The position numbers and the translations under genes are program-made. From JACJYM01 sp965230495 (GTDB taxonomy: Bacteria > Bacteroidota > Bacteroidia > Chitinophagales > Saprospiraceae), in the NCBI GenBank assembly GCA_965230495.1, contig OZ246004.1:3224001-3288000 (forward strand): a stretch of DNA of 64,000 bases, written 5' to 3'. Of this stretch, positions 24,843 to 33,520 are shown piece after piece. A model generated the notes under the pieces. That model searched no databases. It worked only from the letters and a program-made list of their open reading frames with translations, and was not told the origin of the DNA. The number at the start of each line of letters is the position of its first letter. The first letter of the stretch is position 1.

Positions 24843-27800
24843 GTGGAAAATGTTAATGCTCTCATTCAGCACTATAGCTCTTGTGAGGCTGTTAGTAGTA
24901 TAACAGACTTTTTAAAACATCCCGCACATAAAAATTATCTTCTTAAAGGATCTTCAGGCAGTTTTTTTAATTTCATAGTTTCAGCACTTTGCTCTAACCG
25001 CGAAGAAGCACAGATTATTATTGCAGATGATAAAGAACATGCGGCGTATATCCAGAATACAATAGACACACTACTGGAGTCCAAAAAAGCCCATTTTTTT
25101 CCTGATTCATTTAAAAGACCCTTGCTATTTGAAGAAGTAAATAATACAAATGCTCTTCAAAGAACAGAGACTATTAACAAATTCAATCTTCGAGAAAGAA
25201 AAAATATAGTTTTAGTTACTTATCCAGAAGCCCTGTTTGAAAAGGTAGTGGACCCACGGATTCTTGAAAAAAACAAAATTGAACTTACTGTAGGAGAATC
25301 GTTAGATGTTGATACTATAATAGAAGTTTTGGTGGAGTTTGGATTTGAAAGAACGGAATTCGTGTACGAACCCGGTCAGTTTTCCATTAGAGGAGGAATC
25401 GTAGATGTTTTTTCGTACGGTAATGAATGGCCATATAGAATAGAATTATTTGATGTTGAAGTTGAAAGTATAAGAACGTTTAATCCTACAGATCAGCTAT
25501 CGATAAAAAATATTAAGAAGGTAAATATTATTCCCGATGTAAATACTAAATTTTCAAGAAGCGACAAATTAAGTCTTTTTAATATTTGTAAGGAGGATAC
25601 ATTGATTTGGATTCACGATCAAGATCTTCTACTGGAAAAGCTTCAGTTAGCATTTGATAAGTCAATAGAGTTTATAAAGAACGTATCACGAGCGGAATTG
25701 GAGGAGAAAAAATTGGATGATCGTTCGTTTATAGAACCAAGAGAGATAGTAAGAGAGATAACGGGGTTTAAAAAAATACTTCTGAGATCGGGAGTTGTTT
25801 TTAATTCAGATGATGATTTGACGATTAACATATCTCCTCAACCTTCCTTTAATAAGAACTTCAATTTTCTGATTGACAATTTAAACGAATATAGTTCAAA
25901 GGGCTTCAAAAGCTTTATTTTTTCAGAAAACAAAAGACAGTTAGAAAGATTCTACAATATTTTCGAAGACTTAGAAGCAAAAGTTGATTTCGTCGGGATT
26001 AATAGAGCGATTCATGAAGGTTTTATTGATCATGATAATAAAATAATCTGTTATACTGATCATCAAATCTTTGAGAGATTTCATAGATATAGAATTAGAG
26101 AAGGTTTTACCAAAGATCAGGCCTTGAATTTAAAAATGTTGAGAGAGCTTACACCGGGTGATTTCGTTACACATATAGATCATGGAGTGGGTAAATACTC
26201 AGGGTTAGAAAAAATTGACATTAATGGCCGTGTTCAAGAATCGGTAAGACTGATTTATCTCAATAATGATATTTTATATGTGAGTATAAACTCTTTGCAT
26301 AAAATATCTAAGTATGTTGGAAAGGAGGGAACCCCGCCCAGACTTAGTAAGATAGGAGGAGATGCCTGGAAGACGCTGAAAAGAAAAACTAAGAAAAAGG
26401 TAAAAGACATAGCCCATGAATTGATAAAGCTTTACGCTAAGAGAAGAGCTTCTAAAGGTTTTGCATTTCCTCCAGATGGTTATTTGCAAAATGAGTTGGA
26501 AGCTTCTTTTTTATATGAAGATACCCCGGATCAATTGAGTTCGACTATTGCTGTTAAAGAGGATATGATGAAGGAATATCCAATGGATCGGTTGATATGT
26601 GGGGATGTCGGGTTTGGAAAAACGGAGATAGCGGTAAGAGCTACCTTCAAAGCAGTCATAGCTGGTAAACAGGTAGCTATATTGGTTCCAACTACTATTC
26701 TAGCTCTTCAACATTATAAGACATTTTCGGATAGACTTTCGGAGTTTGGTGTTGATGTGGACTACATTAATAGATTTCGTTCATCTAAGCAGAAAACGGA
26801 GATTTATAAGAAATTAGAAGAAGGAAAGGTAGATGTTTTGATTGGTACACATGCTATACTGAATAAGAAGGTTAAGTTCAAGGATTTGGGTTTATTAGTA
26901 ATTGATGAGGAGCAAAAATTTGGAGTTTCTGCTAAAGAAAAGCTGAGAAATATTAAAGTCAATGTGGATACATTAACGTTGACAGCTACACCAATACCTC
27001 GAACACTACAGTTTTCTTTGATGGCGGCTAGGGACTTATCTATAATTCGTACCCCTCCACCAAATCGTCAACCTATTCATACTGAACGGAGGGTCTTTAA
27101 CGAGAAGTTAATAAGAGATTCTATTTATTATGAAATTAATAGAGGAGGGCAAGTCTTTTTTGTACATAATCGTGTCAAAAATTTGGCAGATATTACCGCT
27201 ATGATCAAGAAAATGTGCCCGGATATCGACGTGATGATGGCACATGGACAGATGGAATCCGACAAACTAGAAAAAACCTTGGTTGATTTTATAGCAGGAA
27301 AGTTTGATGTGCTTGTTTGTACAAATATTATAGAAACTGGATTGGATATTCCAAATGCGAATACGATGATTATCAATAATGCCAATAATTTTGGAATGGC
27401 AGATTTACATCAGTTGCGTGGGAGGGTCGGCAGATCGAACAAAAAGGCATTTTGTTATCTTTTAGCTCCCCCTGCCTCGGTCCTTACTGATGACGCCAGA
27501 AAGAGATTACGAACTTTGGAAGAGTTTTCAGATTTGGGAAGTGGTTTTCATATTGCAATGAAAGATTTGGATATAAGAGGAGCTGGAAATTTGTTAGGAG
27601 CGGAACAAAGTGGATTTATTTCAGATATTGGTTATGATACTTATCAGAAGATACTAGAAGAGGCGGTGATAGAATTAAAAGAAAATGAGTATAAAGACCT
27701 TTTCAAAGAAGAGTTGGAAAAAGATAAGGAATATGTAAGAGACGTAGAGATAGATGCTGATATAGAAATGTTATTGCCGGATGATTATGTTAGTAACATT

Positions 27801-28193
27801 CAGGAAAGGTTATCACTATACACGGAATTGGACGGGTTAAAGACAGAGGAGGAAATTATTAATTTTAGGAAAAAGTTGAAAGATAGATTCGGTCCAATAC
27901 CCGAAGAGGCGGAAGAACTATTTCATGGAATTCGATTGAGATGGGTGTGTAAAAAACTAGGGTTTGAAAGACTATCTTTAAAGAATAATGTGTTAAGAGG
28001 ATTTTTTATTAGTAATGCCCAATCTTCATTTTTCGAAACAAACCAATTTAAAGGGTTACTGGCGACGATTTCTGACCCATCAAAAAATTTATCCTTTACA
28101 TTAAAACAAACCAACCGATATCTGATCTTGAAGCGAGAAAACGTCAAGTCTCTTAAGGAGGCCGAAATTCTTTTAAGTCGTTTGTCCGAATAA
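24843..28193 (+). CDS. mfd: Transcription-repair coupling factor Mfd
   Basis: A 1116-residue SF2 translocase. The N-terminal UvrB-like module contains FVYEPGQFSIRGGIVDVFS. The RNA-polymerase-interacting CarD-like domain follows (TPGDFVTHIDHGVGKYSGLE). The RecG-like motor has Walker A GDVGFGKTEIAVRATFKA, Walker B VIDEEQKFGV, motif III TLTATPIPRTLQ and motif VI QLRGRVGRS. A C-terminal TRCF domain starts near residue 970. It removes stalled RNA polymerase at lesions and recruits UvrA. Start codon is GTG at 24843. Length and motifs are complete. Confidence 0.96.
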   Translation: MENVNALIQHYSSCEAVSSITDFLKHPAHKNYLLKGSSGSFFNFIVSALCSNREEAQIIIADDKEHAAYIQNTIDTLLESKKAHFFPDSFKRPLLFEEVNNTNALQRTETINKFNLRERKNIVLVTYPEALFEKVVDPRILEKNKIELTVGESLDVDTIIEVLVEFGFERTEFVYEPGQFSIRGGIVDVFSYGNEWPYRIELFDVEVESIRTFNPTDQLSIKNIKKVNIIPDVNTKFSRSDKLSLFNICKEDTLIWIHDQDLLLEKLQLAFDKSIEFIKNVSRAELEEKKLDDRSFIEPREIVREITGFKKILLRSGVVFNSDDDLTINISPQPSFNKNFNFLIDNLNEYSSKGFKSFIFSENKRQLERFYNIFEDLEAKVDFVGINRAIHEGFIDHDNKIICYTDHQIFERFHRYRIREGFTKDQALNLKMLRELTPGDFVTHIDHGVGKYSGLEKIDINGRVQESVRLIYLNNDILYVSINSLHKISKYVGKEGTPPRLSKIGGDAWKTLKRKTKKKVKDIAHELIKLYAKRRASKGFAFPPDGYLQNELEASFLYEDTPDQLSSTIAVKEDMMKEYPMDRLICGDVGFGKTEIAVRATFKAVIAGKQVAILVPTTILALQHYKTFSDRLSEFGVDVDYINRFRSSKQKTEIYKKLEEGKVDVLIGTHAILNKKVKFKDLGLLVIDEEQKFGVSAKEKLRNIKVNVDTLTLTATPIPRTLQFSLMAARDLSIIRTPPPNRQPIHTERRVFNEKLIRDSIYYEINRGGQVFFVHNRVKNLADITAMIKKMCPDIDVMMAHGQMESDKLEKTLVDFIAGKFDVLVCTNIIETGLDIPNANTMIINNANNFGMADLHQLRGRVGRSNKKAFCYLLAPPASVLTDDARKRLRTLEEFSDLGSGFHIAMKDLDIRGAGNLLGAEQSGFISDIGYDTYQKILEEAVIELKENEYKDLFKEELEKDKEYVRDVEIDADIEMLLPDDYVSNIQERLSLYTELDGLKTEEEIINFRKKLKDRFGPIPEEAEELFHGIRLRWVCKKLGFERLSLKNNVLRGFFISNAQSSFFETNQFKGLLATISDPSKNLSFTLKQTNRYLILKRENVKSLKEAEILLSRLSE

Positions 28194-28222
28194 TTGTCGT
28201 TTACAAAAGGTATTTAAATTTA
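28194..28222 (+). promoter_or_regulatory. acs promoter
   Basis: TTG at 28194-28196 and TAAATTTA at 28215-28222 (7 of 8 to TAnnTTTG with TTTA), 18 bp apart. It begins one base after the mfd stop. The predicted transcription start near 28228 would make an ATG at 28230 almost leaderless, favouring the start at 28272 for acs. Confidence 0.5.
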
Positions 28223-28271
28223 TGGAGTAATGCTATCATTATTTATATTTAGATGTATAATTAAAAATAGC

Positions 28272-30170
28272 ATGACGACGCAAATATCTAGTTTAGAAGA
28301 ATACAAAGAAGTTTATGAGGAAAGTGTATCAGACCCGGAGGGATTTTGGAGAAAGCAAGCTGAGACTTTTAATTGGTTCACACCTTTTGATAAGGTTTTA
28401 GAGTGGAATTTTAAGGACCCTGATGTCAAGTGGTTTTTGAATGGAAAACTGAACATTACAGTCAATTGTTTAGATCGACATATTGAAAAGCGAGGAGATC
28501 AGACTGCTATATTATGGGAACCCAATGATCCCAATGGAAAAGTAAAAAAATATACTTACAGAGAACTTTTATCTTCAGTCAATCAATTTGCGAATGCCCT
28601 GAAATCAAAAGGTGTCAGGAAAGGAGACAGGGTTATTTTTTATATGCCAATGGTACCTGAACTAGCCATTGCGGTTTTGGCATGTGCAAGAATTGGAGCT
28701 ATTCACTCCGTTGTTTTTGCAGGATTTTCTGCCCAAGCCTTAGTAGATAGAGTTGATGATGCTCAGGCAAAAATGATTATATGCTCTGATTATAATAACC
28801 GAGGAGCTAAGAATATTCCTGTCAAAGATGTGGTTGATACAGCGATGGATATTTCGTGTAATAGCGTAGAATCCGTTATTGTACATAAAAACACTGGTGG
28901 AGAGATAAATTGGAGCGATGATACAGACGTTTGGTGGCATGATTTGGTTGATGGACAATCAACTGAATGTGAACCAGAGATCATGGATAGTGAAGATGTT
29001 TTATTCATACTTTATACTTCAGGGTCTACTGGTAAACCTAAAGGCGTCGTACATACATGCGGTGGTTATATGGTATACACTTGTTTTAGCTTTAAAAATG
29101 TATTTCAATATAAAGAAGGAGATATATACTGGTGTACAGCAGATATTGGTTGGATTACGGGTCATTCATATATAGTATATGGACCTCTGCTTGCTGGGGC
29201 CACTACTATGATGTTCGAAGGAGTGCCAACATATCCGAATGCTGGCAGATTTTGGGAGATATGTGAAAAGCACAAAGTTAATCAGTTCTATACTGCACCT
29301 ACCGCAATAAGGGCACTCATGGCTAAGGGAAATGAATGGCCGCAGAATTATGATTTACGTTCAATAAAAGTCTTGGGTTCTGTTGGAGAGCCCATTAACG
29401 AAGAGGCTTGGGAATGGTACGACAAGCATATAGGAAAAGGAAGAGCTCCTATCGTTGACACCTGGTGGCAAACAGAAACGGGAGGAGTCATGATAACTCC
29501 TCTTCCTGGTATTACAGATACAAAACCTACTTACGCTTCTTACCCCATGCCTGGAATACAAGCTATATTGGTTGACAATGAAGGAAATGAAATAGAAGGG
29601 AATAACGTGGAGGGATTGTTGTGTGTCAAATTCCCTTGGCCTTCAATTCTTCGTACTACTTATGGAGATCACCAAAGATGTAAAGATGTATATTTTTCCG
29701 TTTTCGAAGATATGTATTTTACCGGTGACGGAGCACGTCGGGATGAAGATGGACGAATAAGAGTAATTGGTAGGGTTGATGATGTTATCAATGTTTCGGG
29801 GCATAGAATGGGCACAGCAGAAGTAGAGAATGCTATTAATGAACATCCAAATGTTATAGAATCTGCAGTTGTTGGCTATCCCCATGATATTAAGGGACAA
29901 GGAATCTATGCATATGTTATTAGTCACGACAAAGATCAAGAAGATGGATTTAGGAAGGAAATTCTTGACGTTGTGGTAAAAGAAATAGGCCCTATTGCAA
30001 AACCTGATAAAATTCAATTTGTAAGTGGACTTCCTAAAACAAGATCAGGTAAAATTATGAGAAGAATTTTAAGAAAAATAGCTTCTAAAGATTCATCTAA
30101 TTTAGGAGACGTATCTACACTCTTAAATCCTGATATAGTGGATGATATTAAAAATGGAGCGTTGTTCTAA
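28272..30170 (+). CDS. acs: Acetyl-coenzyme A synthetase
   Basis: A 632-residue AMP-forming acetate-CoA ligase from the preferred ATG at 28272 (MTTQISSLEEYKEVYEES). The frame extends upstream to 28230, but the extra 14 residues are unlike the family. Motifs: LYTSGSTGKPKGVVH (AMP-binding P-loop), DTWWQTETGGVMITPL (A5 region), YFTGDGARRDEDG (hinge aspartate), VSGHRMGTAEVE, and LPKTRSGKIMRRILRK, whose lysine is the regulatory acetylation site. It activates acetate for the TCA and glyoxylate cycles. It is monocistronic by its flanks. Confidence 0.96.
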   Translation: MTTQISSLEEYKEVYEESVSDPEGFWRKQAETFNWFTPFDKVLEWNFKDPDVKWFLNGKLNITVNCLDRHIEKRGDQTAILWEPNDPNGKVKKYTYRELLSSVNQFANALKSKGVRKGDRVIFYMPMVPELAIAVLACARIGAIHSVVFAGFSAQALVDRVDDAQAKMIICSDYNNRGAKNIPVKDVVDTAMDISCNSVESVIVHKNTGGEINWSDDTDVWWHDLVDGQSTECEPEIMDSEDVLFILYTSGSTGKPKGVVHTCGGYMVYTCFSFKNVFQYKEGDIYWCTADIGWITGHSYIVYGPLLAGATTMMFEGVPTYPNAGRFWEICEKHKVNQFYTAPTAIRALMAKGNEWPQNYDLRSIKVLGSVGEPINEEAWEWYDKHIGKGRAPIVDTWWQTETGGVMITPLPGITDTKPTYASYPMPGIQAILVDNEGNEIEGNNVEGLLCVKFPWPSILRTTYGDHQRCKDVYFSVFEDMYFTGDGARRDEDGRIRVIGRVDDVINVSGHRMGTAEVENAINEHPNVIESAVVGYPHDIKGQGIYAYVISHDKDQEDGFRKEILDVVVKEIGPIAKPDKIQFVSGLPKTRSGKIMRRILRKIASKDSSNLGDVSTLLNPDIVDDIKNGALF

Positions 30171-30241
30171 TATGTTGACTATTAATAACTTGAGAAGAGA
30201 GAAAAATTGATAGGTGTATAAGGTGCAAAAGCTATGTTAGT

Positions 30242-30442
30242 GATCTTTGTAATTAGTCAGTGTTTGTAATATAAGAGGAAGAAGAAAAAAAAATTATTTC
30301 TTTAGTAGATTAAATGTGACATTTCAATATTCCATCGTCATTGATTAAATACTTGAGCATAACAGCTCAGTGTTTTGTTTTCAATTGGTTTTTTGGGGTT
30401 ATACGGGGTGTCATTTTTTTAAGATGACATCCCGCATTTTTT
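30242..30442 (+). ncRNA. Candidate small RNA in the acs-permease gap
   Basis: The 30171-30523 gap has no credible protein gene. GATCTTTG at 30242-30249 matches TAnnTTTG except its first base, and a strong intrinsic terminator ends at 30442. That would define a transcript of roughly 190 nt, with an internal small hairpin TGAGC-ATAACA-GCTCA near 30354-30369. No -33 element is clear and no known RNA family is recognised. A long acs 3' UTR is the simpler alternative. Confidence 0.25.
30404..30442 (+). terminator. Strong intrinsic terminator
   Basis: CGGGGTGTCAT (30404-30414) pairs with ATGACATCCCG (30424-30434) with one G-U wobble, followed by CA and then TTTTTT. It is 234 bp past acs and about 80 bp before the permease frame opens. 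It therefore ends either an extended acs transcript or a separate small RNA. Confidence 0.85.
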
Positions 30443-30529
30443 ATATACAGTAACAACAACCAAAAATTATGCACGTTGCATCCAGATCATCAATAATTAT
30501 ATATTTTTGATAATATATAATTTGTAGGT

Positions 30530-31573
30530 ATCAATTTCTTTAGAAAAAATAAAATATTCACTCTATCGGGTTCTATTATAATTCTAGCGACTTTGATTTC
30601 TATATTGTCCTATTTTATTGTATTTGACAAAAGTGTTAATGCAAACACACACCATACTGACATCGCTTTACGACCTGTAGGATTTAGATCAGAGTATATA
30701 GAATTTCCTGCTGTATTCAATGAAAGTCAAAAACAACCTTTTTTCTCTAAATTGATTTATGGTGATAGATACCCGAACTCAAAGATTTTCTTTAAATCTA
30801 TGCGTAAAGAAGGAAATCAACTTTTACTCACATTGCATAATGGCAGACAGAGAACAATAGAAATTGATGATACCATCGATATGGCAAATTTAATTGATAC
30901 CCATTTATTTTTACTGGGAACAGATAAGTTTGGTAGAAGTATAGCTTCAAGAATTATTTTGGGCATTCGTGTGTCAATATTTGTGGGCTTGCTGGCCGTT
31001 TTGGTTTCTTTAAGTGTAGGGATAATATTGGGTCTCTTAAGTGGTTTTTTTGGAGGAGTTATTGACAGCTTTATTATCTATCTGATAAATGTAACCTGGT
31101 CGTTGCCTACGTTGCTTTTGGTTTTCGCAATCGTTATGGTTTGGGGCAGAGGGCTAACAATTATTTTTGTTGCAGTAGGATTGACTATGTGGGTGGAGGT
31201 GGCAAGGATTGTAAGAGGTCAAACCTTAAGAGTTAAAGAAGAGCAATATATAAAGTCTGCTAATAGTTTAGGGTTTAGGTGGTACAGGATATTGACAAAA
31301 CATGTTTTACCTAATTTAATTGGTCCGGTTTTAGTAATAGCAGCGGCGAATTTTGCCACTGCTATTTTGATAGAAGCGGGGTTGAGTTTTTTGGGATTTG
31401 GTATTAAGCCGCCAGCTCCTTCCCTAGGTAATATTTTAAATGAGCACTATGGGTATGCTATGGCAGGAAGATATGCATTGGCTTTTATTCCGGCCTTTAT
31501 TATTATGATACTAGTATTATCTTTTAACCTAATAGGATCAGGATTAAGAGATATTTTAGATGTGAAAAATTAG
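30530..31573 (+). CDS. Orphan ABC transporter permease, DppC/OppC type, uncertain start
   Basis: An inner-membrane permease of the peptide/nickel importer class (binding-protein-dependent transport family). Helices occur throughout, and the EAA loop is EEQYIKSANSLGFRWYRIL followed by KHVLPNLIGP. The only in-frame standard start, TTG at 30593, would cut the first transmembrane helix in half. The frame is open back to 30521 and encodes INFFRKNKIFTLSG, a typical DppC N-terminus, so the real start is probably near 30530 (ATC), where there is no ATG, GTG or TTG. A noncanonical start or a lesion is possible. No ATPase, partner permease or binding protein is adjacent. Confidence 0.8.
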   Translation: MNFFRKNKIFTLSGSIIILATLISILSYFIVFDKSVNANTHHTDIALRPVGFRSEYIEFPAVFNESQKQPFFSKLIYGDRYPNSKIFFKSMRKEGNQLLLTLHNGRQRTIEIDDTIDMANLIDTHLFLLGTDKFGRSIASRIILGIRVSIFVGLLAVLVSLSVGIILGLLSGFFGGVIDSFIIYLINVTWSLPTLLLVFAIVMVWGRGLTIIFVAVGLTMWVEVARIVRGQTLRVKEEQYIKSANSLGFRWYRILTKHVLPNLIGPVLVIAAANFATAILIEAGLSFLGFGIKPPAPSLGNILNEHYGYAMAGRYALAFIPAFIIMILVLSFNLIGSGLRDILDVKN

Positions 31574-31622
31574 TCTTTTGTAACATATGGATTTAAGGGT
31601 TTCGTTTAAAACAATAAAGAGA

Positions 31623-33518
31623 ATGAGACATTTATTGACAATGGTATTGATGTTAATCACAGTAGGAGTGTATTGTCAAACAGTTGATCTTTCGCCCAAA
31701 GAGAAGAAAACATATAAAAAGGCCCTTAAGGAATTAAGAAATGGAAACACCAAAGGAGTCAAGAGGTTACAAAAGATTATAAAGAATCATCCATTGTTTG
31801 TTCCTGCATACCAAAAGTTGGCAGGATACTACTACGACAATGGAGACACAGATAAGGCTTTAAATTATCTAACGGATGCCATTGCTAAAGATTCTGTAAA
31901 TTATCCCTCAAGTTATTTCTATTTAGCAAATATTTATGAAGATGAACAGGATTATGGAGTAGCAGCTAATATGTACGAAAAGGCGGCTTCGATGGCTAAA
32001 AAGGAGTTGAGAAAAAAGGAAGCCTTGAGACTAATGGAATTATGTATTTTTAGAGATTCCTTAATTAAAAGTGCTGTTTCGATTCCAATAACTAAACTCA
32101 AGGGGAAGATCAACACCAAGGAAAACGAATATTTACCTGTATTTACACTTGATGAGCAGCTTATAGCTTTTATTAGAAGATCAGAAGGGCAGGAAGATAT
32201 TATTTTAGCGAGAAAAGATACTTCGGGCCTTTATTCTCAGCTGATAGATTTTGAAGAAGTTAACACTCCTGACAATGAAGGAATGCATACAATTTCTGCA
32301 GATGGAAAGATTATAATTTATACAAGTTGTGGAAGAAAATCTCTGAGAGGGTCATGCGATCTCTTTTTTAGTTTTAAAGGAAAAAATGGATGGAGCAAAC
32401 CAAAAGCTCTAAGCTCACGTATAAATACAGAAAACTGGGAATCTCAACCCAGCCTATCGTCAGACGGAAAAAAGCTTTTTTTTAGCAGTGAAAGAGAAGG
32501 AGGCTATGGCAAGAGAGACCTTTATTATACTGAACTGGATTCTAATATGAGATGGGGAGATCCGGTTAATATTGGATCGGAAATTAATACAAAGGGAAAT
32601 GAAGAAGCCCCCTTTATTCATCCTGATGGTATGACTCTTTATTTCACATCCGATGGTCACTTAGGAATGGGAAAGAAGGATATTTTTATGAGCAGATATG
32701 ATCTTGAAAAAAATAGTTGGTCCATACCTACTAATCTAGGCTATCCTATCAACACGATACATGACGAAGGAGCTTTAAGTATAAGTTTAGATGGAAAGAC
32801 TGCTTTTTTTGCATCCGATCAATTGAATACAGATATAGGGCAAAAGAATCTTGATATTCTTTCTTTTCCCTTACCAGAAAGATTCATGCCCTATCCAGTG
32901 ACCTATATTAAAATCAATACTTCTAGCACAGATGGAGATATTGTGTCAGGATGTAAATACGATCTCATGACTTTCAATGGAAAGTCTATAAATTCAGGAT
33001 TTACAGATAGAAGAGGTGAGGCTATTTTTAAGGTTTTACCAGGTAAAAACTACAATTTAACGGTGAGTAAGAAAGGATATGTTTTTATGTCCGAATATTT
33101 TAAATTGGATAGCATAGCTAAATTTGAAGAACCTTATTTGCTTGAAATTGTGATGGACAAGATCAAAGTGGCGGAAACAACAAAGCCTGTTGTATTAAAA
33201 AACATATTTTTTAAATCAGGAAGTGCTGAGTTATTAAAAGAATCAGATTTGGAATTGGAGAACATGGTTACACTTTTGACTGATAATCCTAAAAGCCGTA
33301 TTAAAATCATAGGTCATACTGATAATGTAGGAAAAGGAGAGGATAATCAAAGGCTTTCTTTGGACAGAGCGAATTCAGTAAAGAGGGCATTGGTTGAAAA
33401 GGGAATTTTGTCAGAGAGAATCATGTCTGAAGGAAGAGGAGAAACAGAACCAATTGCTTCCAATGACGATTTAAATGGTAGAAAAAAGAATAGGAGAACA
33501 GAATTTATACTGTTTTAG
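31623..33518 (+). CDS. PorE-like protein: TPR, PD40 propeller, regulatory-like domain, OmpA domain
   Basis: A 631-residue periplasmic/outer-membrane-associated protein from ATG 31623 (MRHLLTMVLMLITVGVYCQ is a signal peptide); the frame extends 12 codons upstream. Order: TPR repeats (about 25-140), PD40/beta-propeller blades (about 155-410; repeated WESQPSLSSDGKKLFFSS-like units), a carboxypeptidase-regulatory-like domain (about 425-500, GDIVSGCKYDL to GKNYNLTVSKKGY) and a C-terminal OmpA peptidoglycan-binding domain (NIFFKSGSAELL, IIGHTDNVGKGEDNQRLSLDRA). This is the architecture of PorE of the type IX secretion system. Several paralogues with this layout usually exist per genome, so the T9SS role is likely rather than proven. 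Confidence 0.85.
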   Translation: MRHLLTMVLMLITVGVYCQTVDLSPKEKKTYKKALKELRNGNTKGVKRLQKIIKNHPLFVPAYQKLAGYYYDNGDTDKALNYLTDAIAKDSVNYPSSYFYLANIYEDEQDYGVAANMYEKAASMAKKELRKKEALRLMELCIFRDSLIKSAVSIPITKLKGKINTKENEYLPVFTLDEQLIAFIRRSEGQEDIILARKDTSGLYSQLIDFEEVNTPDNEGMHTISADGKIIIYTSCGRKSLRGSCDLFFSFKGKNGWSKPKALSSRINTENWESQPSLSSDGKKLFFSSEREGGYGKRDLYYTELDSNMRWGDPVNIGSEINTKGNEEAPFIHPDGMTLYFTSDGHLGMGKKDIFMSRYDLEKNSWSIPTNLGYPINTIHDEGALSISLDGKTAFFASDQLNTDIGQKNLDILSFPLPERFMPYPVTYIKINTSSTDGDIVSGCKYDLMTFNGKSINSGFTDRRGEAIFKVLPGKNYNLTVSKKGYVFMSEYFKLDSIAKFEEPYLLEIVMDKIKVAETTKPVVLKNIFFKSGSAELLKESDLELENMVTLLTDNPKSRIKIIGHTDNVGKGEDNQRLSLDRANSVKRALVEKGILSERIMSEGRGETEPIASNDDLNGRKKNRRTEFILF

Positions 33519-33520
33519 AC

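Noticed and set aside
28230..28271. Upstream start for acs
   Set aside because: The predicted transcription start is at about 28228, and the extra residues are hydrophobic and unlike acetyl-CoA synthetases.
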